Assembly: GCA_905331475.1 (NCBI GenBank)
Contig: CAJNYU010000510.1
Location: 62,001 to 126,000, forward strand
Direction: 5' to 3'
DNA length: 64,000 nucleotides
From: Rotaria socialis
Taxonomy: Eukaryota > Rotifera > Eurotatoria > Philodinida > Philodinidae
Part shown: positions 52,282 through 64,000 of the stretch, in pieces
Numbering within the stretch: position 1 is the first letter of the stretch
Layout: each line of letters begins with the position of its first letter
The notes under the pieces: generated by a model
Databases searched by the model: none
What the model saw: the letters and a program-made list of their open reading frames with translations, nothing else
Told to the model about the DNA's origin: nothing
Position numbers and translations under genes: made by a program

Positions 52282-55200
52282 ATGGAACACCGAACAGCTA
52301 TCCCAGATACCAACCATGAAGATGACTGTCAGCTCATATCTTTCACAAATAAATTACCCTATTATGTAAGACATTTATGCAAATCTACCAATAAAAACAA
52401 GACAGCTGTCATATCACAACCAAGTGAGTATTTGAGAAAACATTACACATATTAGTAAATCATGTTTAATAAGAAAATGAAAAATACTTTATTTTGATAT
52501 TAATCAATAGTCAACTGCTTTCTTTTTTGACACTTGATAAGATGTTTAAATTAAAAAAGATTAATGAGAGTCTAGAAAAATGAGAAGGAAAAACGAGCAA
52601 CTGTCGATGACTATCAAGGCTATATATCTCAAGGAACAACAGAAAAATGTCGAGATTTCTAACAAAAGATTTTAATTCTATTCATGCAAATTACCAGATT
52701 GTAAATTCAGAATTTTACATGAACTCTATTATAAACTCAAAAATACCTGTTTTACATTCAGTGATTGGATGTCATTGCAGTTTACTCATTCAATGGGCAA
52801 AACTTGATATTCTAATTTTTTTTTCTGTCTGAGTGAGTGTCTATGTTTGCCTTTGCGTACACATGAAGTAACATCTGTTTCTGTTTGGTAGCTTGTTATT
52901 GTTGTTGGGTGGTTTGCACTGGTGATGGCCATCACCTCCACCACCTACTCCTACTTCTCCTACTCTACATAACAACGATGTGAATTTTCTTTTTTACGAA
53001 TTATATTATTGAGATTTTTTTTCCTTTTTGTCGTTCTCTTTTTTTTTGGTACTTATTGATACAAACAAAAAAGGTTCTTTATTGTCTCGTAACCTTGAAT
53101 GTCTTTTTCTCATACTTGATCGTTCGTTTGCAATGCGCATACCAAGGTTTTATAGCTAATTGCATATTTTTCTTATCATTTTTTTCTCATTTTTTTAAAT
53201 ATGTTCTATGACTTAAATCGTATATTGAACAGCAAGGTTGTCATGAATAGTAGTAGTAGTAGTATTGATAGTGATAAAACATGATAAAGATGATACTACA
53301 AGGTCTCAGTTGTAGAAGTAAATAAAAAAAAACCAAGGCATATGTAAGAAATAGAAAGAGAAGAAAAGGGAAGTTTTGTTTTTGTTGTTATTATTTTGCA
53401 GCTTTGGTAACGTCAGTGTTCTTACAAGGACGTTCTCTCTCGTCTTCCTTTTTTTCCCCTCTATTGTTGACAAGAGAAAAAAACTGAACCAGTGTATGAT
53501 TGTGTTTGCGTGAGAAGAAAGTCCTCATGACCTTGTGGTTAGCGTTAGTCCCTAGTAGAAAGAAAACGAAGGAAAAGAATAAGACAAACAGATGATTCGT
53601 CTATCTCTCTTCCCTTTTGCTTTGTATTAACGCCGCGTCCAAAGTACACGCGTTTTAGGCGAGAGTACGTATTCTTTTTTTCTCTTGTCTAATCGTGATA
53701 ATTAACGGTAAAAAGCATTGTTCTCTCGATTTCAAAGGTTTTTCTCCGTTAAAGATGATTTCTTCTATTCACATCATTACCGTTGTTGTCTCAAATAACA
53801 GCTTTTCTTCTTCAGTTAATTCTTAAACATGAGGGTCTTTTCTCCTCCTTTAGAACAAGAATCTATCCGTATATTGATATGTTCAATCAACAAATACCGC
53901 CCGACGAATGATTTTTGACAGCTTCGTTTTCTGTTTAAATAATTATGTAACTTCAGCTAGTATCATCAGTTTGAGTGTATCTGACAACTAATGCATCCTA
54001 TACGCATTGCTATGTAAAGAAGAACCTTGGACACGTACGCGGTGCAATAGTAACAGAAAGAAAAAGAAAAAAAATGAAAGAATGGAGTAAGAGAAGTGTC
54101 AAGAGAGAGAGAAATAATATTCTCGACCAAACGGACGAGTACATTTTCTCTCCAGCTGTCGAAAAAGCCACTTTTGTATATATAACGTAGATTGGTTAGG
54201 GTAAAAGACAGACAGAAAGAGGAAAAAAATTTTCGATGGCCGCGTTTTATTGTACGATGGACATCGACCGACAGGCTAGGAAAAAAAGAAAGCAAAATAG
54301 CCGTTTGTATTTTGCCTCTGAACGGTCAAACTAAGTACAAACAGAACAAGAGTGTGTCTTGCGTGTTATATATTCTATTATATTTTCGTATGACTCATAA
54401 ATATCTATATTTTTTTTAGAAGAGCAAAACATATCTTCTGAAGTGGACTCGAGACCAATAAATGAAAATCAACACAAATCTCTAGCTGTCTTTTCATTAT
54501 CATCATCATCATCGTCGTCATCATCGTTGAGTGAACCAATAGGAGTATCTTCGCTAATGTCTACACGTATCATACCAGTTGGTTGTTATCATGAACAAGA
54601 TCAAACAACATCGACTAACTCACACGAAAAAAGTTCCACTTCAACATCGCTAATGAAATGTTTTGCAACGTATCGCGAACAAATTCCATTTACATCAAGT
54701 TGCTCTTCGTCTTCATCATCCACTTCTTCAACGTCATCAACGAATCCATCGACTCGAAGAGACTTTCTAACGTCAAAAAAGCCAGCTGAACATTTCATAA
54801 CAACTGTTGATACATTAACAATAGAACAGAATTTATTTAATATGGCTCGTTTCGATGTGATTAAAACAAACTTTTGTGAATATTATCAAATGGGAGATTT
54901 TGTTCGAAGTGGAGGATTTTCAGATATACATGAAGGAATGCGCTTAAGTGACAATAAAAAAGTTGTGGTTAAGTTTATTCCTAAAGAAAAAACTAAAAAT
55001 TGGTTAATGATTAATCAAAAAAAATATCCGGCTGAAGTTTTATTGCATAAAGCTGTACATGAAATTCAAGGTTTGATTTTAGTTTGAATTGAAATAAATT
55101 TTGTCGAATTGATAAAATCTTCTAGGTGTTATTCATGTTTATGATTATTTTGAGAATGCTGACCATTGGATATTAGTTATGGAACGTTTACGTAATTGTC

Positions 55201-56645
55201 AAGACCTATTTGATTATTTGGAATCGAGAGATCGTGGCCGTCTTAATGAAGCTGGAGCAAAGAAATTTTTCCAACAGCTAGTTCAAATTAATTTAGCCAT
55301 GATACGGTAAGTTCATTGAAAAAAGTCGCTTATGCAGAATAGAATACGTGAGTCTTTCAACATTAAGGGTAGAAGCATAAAATAATATGAAGAAAAATAA
55401 TTCAGTAAGATTGTAATATCGAAATCATACATAAAAATAAAATTTAACTTGAGAGCTCAGCCAGCTGTTTGGCATTATTCAAATTTTTTATTATCGCCAT
55501 AAGTAAGGCTTTATGACATTAAAAATAGTTTAAAGGATTCGAGTCCTTAATCTACTCGTAAAAAGAGGTGTGGCCGCTTTAATAGCATGGAGCTTTTTTC
55601 TCTTTGAGACAGTTATTTCATAGCAAACAGATTTCAATTTGAAATATTTTCTCTACATCATTAGATAATCCTAGAATTTGCAATGAAAACAAATGTCTCT
55701 TGAGATATTCAATTTCTAAGTCGACTCGGTTACTTCGTCCTTCTATGATAAACTGCTGTTTTTGTTTGCAAAAAGAAATCTCTCGAGAAACAGATTTGTA
55801 TTCATTGACAGTTTTTCGGTTATTAAATCCGACTAAAGGTTAGAACAAATTTCTGTTTGCTTTTTTCGAATATATCTTGCATTCAGGAAAACTTTTGATT
55901 AGAACAAAATGCTACTAAGACCTAAATCAACCATGAGATCATCCTAAGGTCATGACCTGAGGCGTTGTTCGCGTGGTTGAAGAATGTCTAATTGGTAGAA
56001 GCAGCTGTCACTTCTAGACATCCTATTGTCACACTAAATTCTAAATAAATCCCACCATGACGCAAATACTTCGTGTTTCCTAATCTAGAAAGTTCCTATT
56101 AAATGATGATAATGTCGTGATCACGAATATAGATTTTATTAAACAACGATTTTTATCTTTATCATATTTTTTTATTTATTTTAGGAAAGGCGTTGTTCAT
56201 CGTGATATTAAAAGTGAAAATATTTTAGTTGATCTTGATACTGACTCACTTGTATTAATTGACTTTGGTGCTAGTGCGATATATAAATCGGCAGCATCCC
56301 ATTATTCAGATTTTCATGGAACCAAACAATATAAATCACCCGAATATATATTAAAAAAACGTTATACAGGCGTACCATCAACCGTATGGACGCTCGGCGT
56401 TTTGCTTTACGATATGGTTAGTTATGAGCGATGAAGCATGTTGTTTTTTAAAACTTATTTTGCTTGTTTAGGTTTGTGGAAATCTACCATTTGAAAGTGA
56501 AGAAGATATAACTGGACATAAGTTAACACTAAAATCATATTTATCACCTGAATTAAAAAATTTAATACAACGATGTCTTGCACAAAATCCTGACAGGCGC
56601 CCATCACTTGAGGCAGTACTAGAACATCCTTGGCTTAAAAATTAA
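52282..56645 (+). CDS. PIM-family serine/threonine kinase
   Basis: Five exons in phase: 52282-52423, 54420-55070, 55126-55306, 56185-56416, 56472-56645 (TAA), 459 residues. The first ~180 residues are a Ser/Thr-rich extension with long serine runs. The kinase domain starts near residue 200: [13 protein letters not shown] loop, Lys232 in [16 protein letters not shown], hinge [23 protein letters not shown] with Asp332, DFGAS with Asp351, [31 protein letters not shown], and a final HPWLKN. The hinge length and HGT...SPE...[20 protein letters not shown] are PIM hallmarks; PIM kinases are constitutively active, need no T-loop phosphorylation, and promote growth and survival. Vertebrate PIMs have short N-termini, so the extension is unusual. 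All catalytic residues are present. The 2-kb first intron and 0.9-kb third intron are longer than usual here. The exon 1 assignment rests on phase and splice signals only. Confidence 0.85.
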
Positions 56646-59396
56646 AATCTTCTAGTTGCAATGTTTTTTTAATCAACAGTGAGTGTGAATGTGTACGTCC
56701 TGTATTTATTTTTCTCAAGTGTATTGGTGCTCCTCATTTTCCCATCAGGTATTATTATATTTCTTCCATATAGGCAAATTCGAAATTCATTAGCTCGTCT
56801 TCTCTCAGTGATACCTGTTTAAGTGTTTTCTTCTTTTGCACGCGTTAGGCTCGGTACTAGATTAGACTGTGTTTTCATTTGCTTGTCGTGCTTATCCTTC
56901 AAATTTAATGTCTGATAATTGTTCAAAGTAGATTAAAAAAATATAATGTTGTGTATCTAGCTGTTTGCCTTTATGACGAAATGAATAGCAAAACAATCTG
57001 AGTTCATTTGAAAGAAAAATCTAAGCTATGTATGTTCATTTTCTTGTAACTTCTTCGTGTTTCATTTTCGGTTACGATGTTATTTATTATGAAAAGCCAA
57101 GACAGAAAACGTAGGCGATGAATAATCCTTTTTTTCTTTGTTCGCTGCTCTATCTATTTATTTTACTTTACACATACGTTTGTGTTGGTTCGATTCGGAT
57201 GAATAAAAAAACAAAACAGAAACACCATTGAGTTCCAGTCCTGCGTGTTACTATAGCATCAGTCATATGAAGGAAAAAAAACGAATGAGAGAGAATTCGA
57301 AATTTTATCATCAGTTAATTCTATTCATTGTTAATGAAATATCTTCCTACTTTCGTTCGTATGAAAAACAGCGTTATCCCATGTGCCACAATTAGAATTG
57401 AAAACAACAAGAAAGTGTACCTGTGGCTGAAGATGGTACTATTAATTATCAAGCTGAAAAAGCAAATGCAAGATTCAAACGATAAGAACCTGATGCTAAA
57501 TTATATGAATCGTTCACAAAGATGATATGTAACCAAAAAATGACTTGTTTATCAAGATTCAGCGCAACGAGGCATTCATCTCCAGATGATGTAACTCGAA
57601 AAGTTTGAGGAACTTCAACTTAATTCGAATCCTTCTTATTTCATTTTATTAAAAGACACTTATTATGAACTATTGAATATATTTTATTTCTTGTATTTAT
57701 GGTTTTCGTTTAAAATAAATATGCAAGTGTTGCTATATTTCAAACAAAAATATAGCCGTCAATTGCACATTAACTTTTTCTTTTTGTAGGAGAAGATAAT
57801 CCGAAATCGAGAATGAAGCGAGATGTAAATATAGACAAAATCGGCATGCTTGATAAAGAAATAATTCTAAAGCTAAATTTGATCGCAAATCAATTAAAAA
57901 CTGACACGTCTTATTGACCAAAACATTTCGTTTTATAATCGAAAGTATATTCAATATTTATCCATATGTTTTCTCAAGAGCATTTTATGGCATATATTGC
58001 CAATCCTTTCAATCACTAATGCAATATAGGGTTGCGAAGGGTAATAACTTTCTTTCAGTGTATGCCTGTTTTACTTCATATTGTTTGCTACACAAAATTG
58101 TTCATTACCAATGTAACACAATAAATGGCATTTGCTTTCATTTCATTGATTTTAGTTTAAAAATTTCATAATAGAGGTAAAAATTCAAATAATGTATCGT
58201 TTAGATTATTGGTAAAACTAGAAAAAAAAATATTCGAGACATGAGGGTGTGGGTGTCTATCTGATTCAATGAAATTTGACTAATTTATCGCTTAATATAA
58301 CTGAGATTTTAGTGTTTGAAAAGAACACTTCTTTGATTGGTTATGTCAGTGTAATCAAGAAGAGACTTATTGTCTATAGAATAGTGTACTGATATAAACA
58401 GTTTATAAAAGATCATTTTGTCAAATTATTTATTTCGAACAGAATTGTTTATATCATCTTATCTATATAAACAACTTAATATACACTAAGTATTTCTTAT
58501 GATTGATTTGAAAAATGTTAATGTATCAGTTGGGGCTATTGAAAGATAATGAAAACGAGACTATTTACAAAGAGTTGATTACCATCTGATAATCTGCTTG
58601 TAAACCAGTATTCGTTTGTTCAAACATAAAATGCTGTCAAATCTGGCGCAAGACCTCGATCAATACCTTTCACAGTATGGCAATGAATATGTCAACATAT
58701 TTCTATAACATATCGGGCTAGAAGGACATCCACAACAGGAAATGTACAATAATTCTATTGTATCATTAACATGTTATTGATTGATGGCACCTTCAGAAAT
58801 CTGTCTGCAGTCAGGTATATTTATATTTTATGAAATTTTCAGAATGTATACGGAATCTCTTGAAGATGCGATCGTGCCATTAAAAATCCTATAGCATGGC
58901 GTTTTGCAACAATATTCAATAAGCTATGACCCGAAATAGTTCATTTCATAAATTTTAATTCTCTGTGGATCTTCATTCTTTAAAGTTAATTGCATCTTAT
59001 TTGATAGAACGTATTAGAATGAGGTGCATGACAGAGTCCTTTGTTATTAATGTTTTGTTTTTATGAAGCAGAACAGAACGGCAAATTCGACATCTGGAAA
59101 AATAGTACTAAAATGACGTATCTTCTATTCATAGAAGAGTTTGTCTTGTCTTCTAATATATGAACTTAATTAAAAAAAACAGATATTTCCAGGTACTTCC
59201 GGTTCGCATGCTTTTTCAAATTAAAAAATAATTGGAAAATAAGGATGCTCCTTTGAGAATAGTAAAATTCATAAACAAACAGAAACTATACAAAAAGAGA
59301 AAAACAGATCACGTCGACTTTTAGGGAAAAACAAAATTTTAAATAAAAAGTCTTCTATTCCATATAAGAAAGATTCGTCCAGGAGTCATTTTAATA
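56646..59396. other. Intergenic region
   Basis: About 2.75 kb downstream of the kinase. Short frames (for example 57328-57525, 57914-58171) have no features. A GGGTGTGGGTG motif near 58248 resembles the telomere hexamer but is a single site. No gene supported. Confidence 0.35.
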
Positions 59397-60165
59397 TCGA
59401 GCTTGTCCGGCTAACTCTACTACCGGACAGTGAGTGTGTTACTATTTTTATGGATTTTGCTTTTCTCATTACTTTTGAACAGTTTACCAGAGAAACACTG
59501 GCAACACCTTACTTTGTTCACTAAAATGTGCTCTACAAAGTGTACTTTTCATTTTTCTTGTCTAAAATATTCTTTCACCTGTCTTATGAAAAATACAAAA
59601 TGTGCTTAATATAGATTTAAATTGTTTTTTGTTCTGTTGTATTTTTCGTACGACAAGTGAAAGAATATTTTAAACAGGAAAGATGTACAGTACACTATGT
59701 AGAGCACATTTTAGTGAACAGAACAAGATTTTTCTTGTTTAAATTTGGTTCTATTTATTCGTGACATCCTATCTTTTTTATGATTTTTAGTACAGTTTTT
59801 TCGGACGCTTATGAGAGAGAAAGGTAACGATAACATATAGAGAACAGAATACAAAGAACAGAAAACAAACAAACTGGAGAGGCAGTAATGACGAATCCAC
59901 GTGTATTGAATTGTTTTTTCTTTCTTGACTATTCTTCCATTATCGAATATCTTTCAAACCAAAACGCCATGTCAGGGGAGGGAATCGAACCTTCTGCTAT
60001 CTGACTAAATCAGATGCATGGAACCACTACGCCATCCCTGGCTACAGAACAAGATGTTGCTCTCGTTTCTCTGGTAAACTGTTCAAAAGTAGTGAGAAAA
60101 GCAAAATGCATAAAAATAGTGACGCACTCATTATCCGGTAGCAGAGTTAGCCGGACAAGCTCTAT
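59397..60165. mobile_element. Second inverted-repeat element carrying a tRNA-like gene
   Basis: The left arm (about 59400-59516) starts GAGCTTGTCCGGCTAACTCT and runs through AACAGTTTACCAGAGAAAC. The right arm (about 60048-60165) is its reverse complement with a few changes and ends AGAGTTAGCCGGACAAGCTC. Inside the left half lies a nested palindrome (59518-59728) with TTCACTAAAATGTGCTCTAC and its inverse GTAGAGCACATTTTAGTGAA. The tRNA-like gene occupies 59971-60042 beside the right arm. A 70-codon frame across the right arm is not credible. Confidence 0.75.
59971..60042 (-). tRNA. tRNA-like gene with UUA anticodon (suppressor-like) or tRNA-derived repeat
   Basis: A 72-nt cloverleaf can be drawn on the minus strand. 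The acceptor stem GCCAGGG/CCCTGAC pairs 6 of 7, the D-arm GCGT/ATGC pairs, the anticodon stem ATCTG/CAGAT pairs 5 of 5 with a 7-nt loop ATTTAGT (anticodon UUA), and the T-arm GAAGG/CCCTC pairs 4 of 5 around TTCGATT. A-box (TGGCGTAGTGG) and B-box (GGTTCGATTCC) are intact. UUA would read the stop codon UAA. Mismatches and its position inside an inverted repeat argue for a tRNA-derived mobile sequence, but structure is better kept than in the copies at 16.3 and 17.1 kb. Confidence 0.55.
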
Positions 60166-61430
60166 ATAGTTATGTCGATTTTGATGAATAGTAGTCCAAT
60201 GTGAAGTAGTTGAAATCAACAAGCTTATGTACGTGTCCGAAAAAAGGTTTATAGATATTTCTGATCGACATAAGATAGAATTCGATAGTTTTCATCTTTG
60301 AAAGAAGAAGAAGAAAATGATGACTCTATGTGGCAGCGTTGATTATTGATTTTGATGACGCGACCTTTCAGAAAACTGATGTACTCGTACAATAGAACAA
60401 TAATAAAATTTCAATCATTAGATGTGGATTCAAACTCTCGATTAAAAATCTTCCTAACCAGGCATCTCAGAAATGAAAGAATCGATTTAAATGAAAAAAC
60501 TTCAGAAAAAATGCTAGAAAAAGAACGCACAGGAAATGATTTGATGCGACATTTTCTCATTCTACCTTTCAACGATGAAAACAAACTGTAAATTATCTTA
60601 TTTCTATTTAAATTTATGCAAAACAATGTCCACTCGTATTTTGTTCTCTAGATTGACATTCGTTCATCCGCTGATCTCATGTCATGAATTCAAATCAAAT
60701 TGTTAATTTTTTATGAATGTTAGATGAATGACACTTCAACATAATTAATAAGTTCCACTAGAATAAAAATTGATGCTTACAGATTTCTTATGAGAAAATT
60801 CAGAAGTAACAAAATAGAAGATTATTCTATGATTAAACATAGTTCTTATACATTCAAAGAAATGCATGTTAAAATTCTATTCGCACAACATAGATTTTGC
60901 TTGAATGCGATAGAAAATCAATTTTTAGAATTTTATTTTCACAATATTTACTATTTTCGACTAACAAAAATAATCTTCCGATGTCCATAACACCAAAACA
61001 AAACCGTTCGTTTATTATTAAAAACAAGAACTATTTTTATCCATTCATTAGCTATTTAGATAAACAATCGTATTTGAATAAATGATGTATATGTCAGAAC
61101 ACATAAAGAAAACAACTTTTGTCTCGAAGTTGACAACGGCAACGTCACCGATAAGTAGTGATAATGATAGAAAAATATTACTCTCCAAACAGTATGTGTC
61201 CTTGTACACACATTTGTTTTTCTATTGATTTGTCCCTTCAAATCAGAGAATGAGCAAAAAACAACTAACTTGTTGATCGTGTCAAGTACACATTTGATTG
61301 GAGTATCATTCAAAAAATAAATAACTAAAAAGTAAATACAAGGACTGTGTTCGCGTGTTATTGTATCTATTATCCTTAATTTCAAAGAAAAAAGCGAAAA
61401 GAATATGGTTGCATGTTATAGACCTTCCAG
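60166..61430. other. Intergenic region or introns of the next gene
   Basis: About 1.27 kb. Several 60-80-codon frames lack features. The 5' exons of the PPxY membrane gene may lie here but could not be found. Confidence 0.3.
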
Positions 61431-61431
61431 C

Positions 61432-61934
61432 AATGAAACTATTGCCTGTGATACCAGTACAGCTGCGTATTTGTAAGTCGATTTTACTTTCAAAAAGTGT
61501 AAAAAACAAAACGATTTGTCCTTTTAGTGTTGTAGGAGTTATTTTGCCTTTGTTGATTTGTGTCACTGTGATTCTTATATCTGTTTATGTTCGACACAAA
61601 AACAATCGATTAAGACGAGGTATGCATTTTGAGATGAAATTCTCATTTGAATTACGAATTACTTTTGATAGAACAACAACAGATGAATATAGGAACAGTT
61701 CTAGCAATTAATAACATGATGGATGAACGAATAGAATCAGATAGTTATCCATATCCACCTAATTACACAGCAACAACTGATACTTTCTATGATAAACCAC
61801 CAACTTATGAACAGAGTCTACATCGACTGCAAGAGATTCACAATGCAACAGAAGACGGAGCAGCAATCCTACCAGATAGATCAATATCATCATCAACAAC
61901 AGAATTGTTTCGAACGTCACAAAATTTTATTTAG
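61432..61934 (+). CDS. Single-pass membrane protein with PPxY tail motifs, 3' part
   Basis: Three exons can be joined: ending at 61472 (start uncertain, possible acceptor at 61430-61431), 61528-61619, and 61672-61934 (TAG). The readable protein has a short extracellular piece with a Cys (SSNETIACDTSTAAYF), one membrane span (VVGVILPLLICVTVILISVY), a basic stop-transfer RHKNNRLRR, and a ~90-residue cytosolic tail with YPYPPNY and KPPTYE, two PPxY-type motifs that bind WW domains of NEDD4-class ubiquitin ligases. The architecture recalls small Shisa, VOPP1 or WBP1-like adaptors. No family can be fixed because the Cys-rich N-terminus and start codon were not located. Confidence 0.55.
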
Positions 61935-64000
61935 TCGATGCCAAATTATATAAGGAATCTTTTAAATAGAACACTCAACTATTTAGTTATGTAACCTATT
62001 CATCGTTTTGTTGATGTTTTGATTGAAATAACGTTAAAGTTATATTTCTCAGAACGAAATTGAAGAGTTGTTATGTGTTTGATTTAAAATAGATTATGTT
62101 CCTTGAAGTTTTCTGTGATATCTACGAAATAAATAATCGAAATTTCATCTTTATCGTGCAACCCAATTTACGAATTATTTTACAGTGACTATTAATCGGA
62201 ATAATTTAAACAGTTCTTGTGATTTAGAATTCCTTTCTGTTTTTTAGAAAGTTGATTAGTGGCGTTAGATTTATTATTGTTTTTAGTTTACTCGAAACAG
62301 TGATGTATGAATGCTGAATACAAAACATATTAATCATAAAAACATACATAGTGTCACCTTCCAATGTGTGTCAGTTCTATCGTCGATACTTGTTCCTATT
62401 AACCCTACAGTCTCATTGACATAGTGCGCTGTGCTTGGCCATGTGAATATACGTACATAGAACGTAAGTGGTGAAATACTTAGAAACATAATAGAATTGT
62501 TGCTAAAGTTAACTCATATACAAAAGAATGTTAAGCTGCATGTAAAATTATCAACTGGCAATAATTTCGATAGAATACATCTATGGAATTCATTTTGAGA
62601 ATCATCTATCAGACGTATAGAAATACTACAGTAAAAGTAATTATAAGCTTCACAGTAATTGTTCACAAGAGAAATGAATAGACTTATGTTTCTCGAGCAA
62701 TAGATTTGACTCCAATGGAAATTCTCTCGATTCTAGACGTATTAACTACTAATACAAAACAAAATCATCGTGGATATTTTCCACTGAAAATATTTTTGAG
62801 GACACTCGATGAAAATGAACTGAACATAAATAACCTCATTGAATCATGAGGATATTTTCCGTCTTGCCGGAATACATCCTAATCTAGAATTGTAGGCTTT
62901 TATTGTTCTATAAATTAAAAAAAAGAAGAACAGTAATCCACCTAGTAGTCGAATTAATTTCAGTTTCACTGATATCAACAATGCGTCAAAACTTTTCTCC
63001 ATAGATTTTGTTTGGCTAGCGGACTAAAGCATTATGCCAGAATCCTCATAATGTTTTTTTATTATCTCTTGTATACTGTAATAAGCATTCGACAAAATGA
63101 TGTAAACACTCTTCTCAACATGAATGCTAAATAAAGAACTTTACCATTTTTAGTTGTATCTATATCCACTAGGTTACATTCTGTAATGTAAAAGTGATAG
63201 AAACGAAACAATTCAGAAAGAATCGTATAGAATGGAGAATGGAGAAAATTTGATGATTGACATTTTTCTACTAGAAAACGTCAAGTGTCAACACCTTCAA
63301 TGTGACATACTATACGTCGATAATAAATATATGTTGTTTTCTTTTTACTTTAGTTTATTCACGAAGCAAATGATTTCTTGATACTTATTCCCAATAAGAT
63401 CATTAGCTGATGTGAAACCGTTTGATAGATCCGTATTTAGAGATAAAAAGTTATTTGAACAAAAATAAAACACAAAACCGGTTACTCAAACTAAACGAGA
63501 ATATCTTTGTGTAATCTAATTTGAACTTGACAAATAAAATGAATGTCGAACTCCATAGAGCATCAAGAAATTTACACTTATCATATGAGGCATGAATAAT
63601 CTAAAGCAGAACTGTTTGATTGATGTAAATGCTTGACTGTTAGGAACATAAAAACTACTTATCATCTATTAGGAATAGTAAGCTGGAATATGATACTCAG
63701 CATGGTGATTTCATCAACAAGGATGTATATTGAAATAGATATCTGAGCTCTCTTCTTTATTCGTTGCACGTACTTAAGAGGTGAAACAACATTTGAATAG
63801 GTTTATGATCCGAGCATCCGCCCCTACATTTCGATTTGCTTTCGGGCAAACTTGATATCAACAGTTTTCAATGATATTTTATTTTACAGAACTCGAAAAA
63901 TTCCCACGAATTTTAATTTGTTACTTATTTCTATAGACAGCGAAGTAAAAAGAAAGTAAAATTGTATTATGAAAAAGCGCGCCATAACTTGGTAGCATTT
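61935..64000. other. Intergenic region to the end of the window
   Basis: About 2.07 kb of AT-rich sequence with no frame or repeat I can support. Confidence 0.35.

Noticed and set aside
61056-61566. Minus-strand 86- and 109-codon frames
   Set aside because: They overlap the plus-strand PPxY gene or its likely introns and have low-complexity hydrophobic composition.

Overview
This is a eukaryotic window. It is AT-rich, with many short introns of roughly 50-70 bp (GTAAG-like donors, TTTTAG or TTTCAG acceptors), a few introns of 0.5-2 kb, and wide AT-rich gaps. Genes were assembled by hand from reading frames and splice phases; every exon chain given as complete keeps frame. The mix points to an invertebrate animal, most likely a bdelloid rotifer: clear animal orthologues (MARK/PAR-1, UTP21/WDR36, HSD17B8, a PIM-type kinase, an SCLT1-like centriole protein) sit beside a plant/fungal/protist-type plasma-membrane H+-ATPase and an AzgA-like nucleobase permease, and MULE-type transposase debris lies among many inverted repeats. 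The taxon is inference; no marker gene is present.

Layout. 1-3.3 kb: 3' half of a cysteine-rich, furin-repeat membrane protein (+), probably a PC5/furin-2-type proprotein convertase. 3.8-7.7 kb: SCLT1-like coiled-coil gene (-), convergent with it. 9.0-11.65 kb: NCS2/AzgA-like permease (+). 12.7-17.9 kb: a composite repeat block bounded by ~0.54-kb inverted arms, holding a MITE, a TATA/hairpin segment, an F-box fragment, a broken MULE transposase and a second inverted repeat carrying a tRNA-like sequence in each arm. 18.6-21.1 kb: secreted three-domain D8C protein (-) with a 301-bp MITE in an intron. 22.4-25.15 kb: unknown Ser/Asn/His-rich protein (+). 25.9-31.7 kb: MARK/PAR-1 kinase, 17 exons (+). 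32.8-33.6 kb: inverted-repeat element with a telomere-like G-rich tract. 34.2-38.2 kb: UTP21 and HSD17B8 in tandem only 135 bp apart (+). 38.2-45.1 kb: gene-free, with a ~510-bp tandem duplication and a 0.39-kb palindromic element. 45.1-48.86 kb: P-type H+-ATPase, 13 exons (+). 49.0-49.7 kb: small unknown ORF (-). 52.3-56.6 kb: PIM-type kinase (+). 59.4-60.2 kb: a second inverted-repeat unit containing a tRNA-like gene with a UUA anticodon. 61.4-61.9 kb: 3' part of a single-pass PPxY membrane protein (+).

No operon or pathway ties these genes together. They are independent housekeeping, signalling and transport genes. The UTP21-HSD17B8 pair, with a splice-acceptor-like sequence 2 bp before the second ATG, could be co-transcribed and trans-spliced. 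The most unusual material is the inverted-repeat architecture with embedded tRNA-like sequences and the non-animal H+-ATPase.
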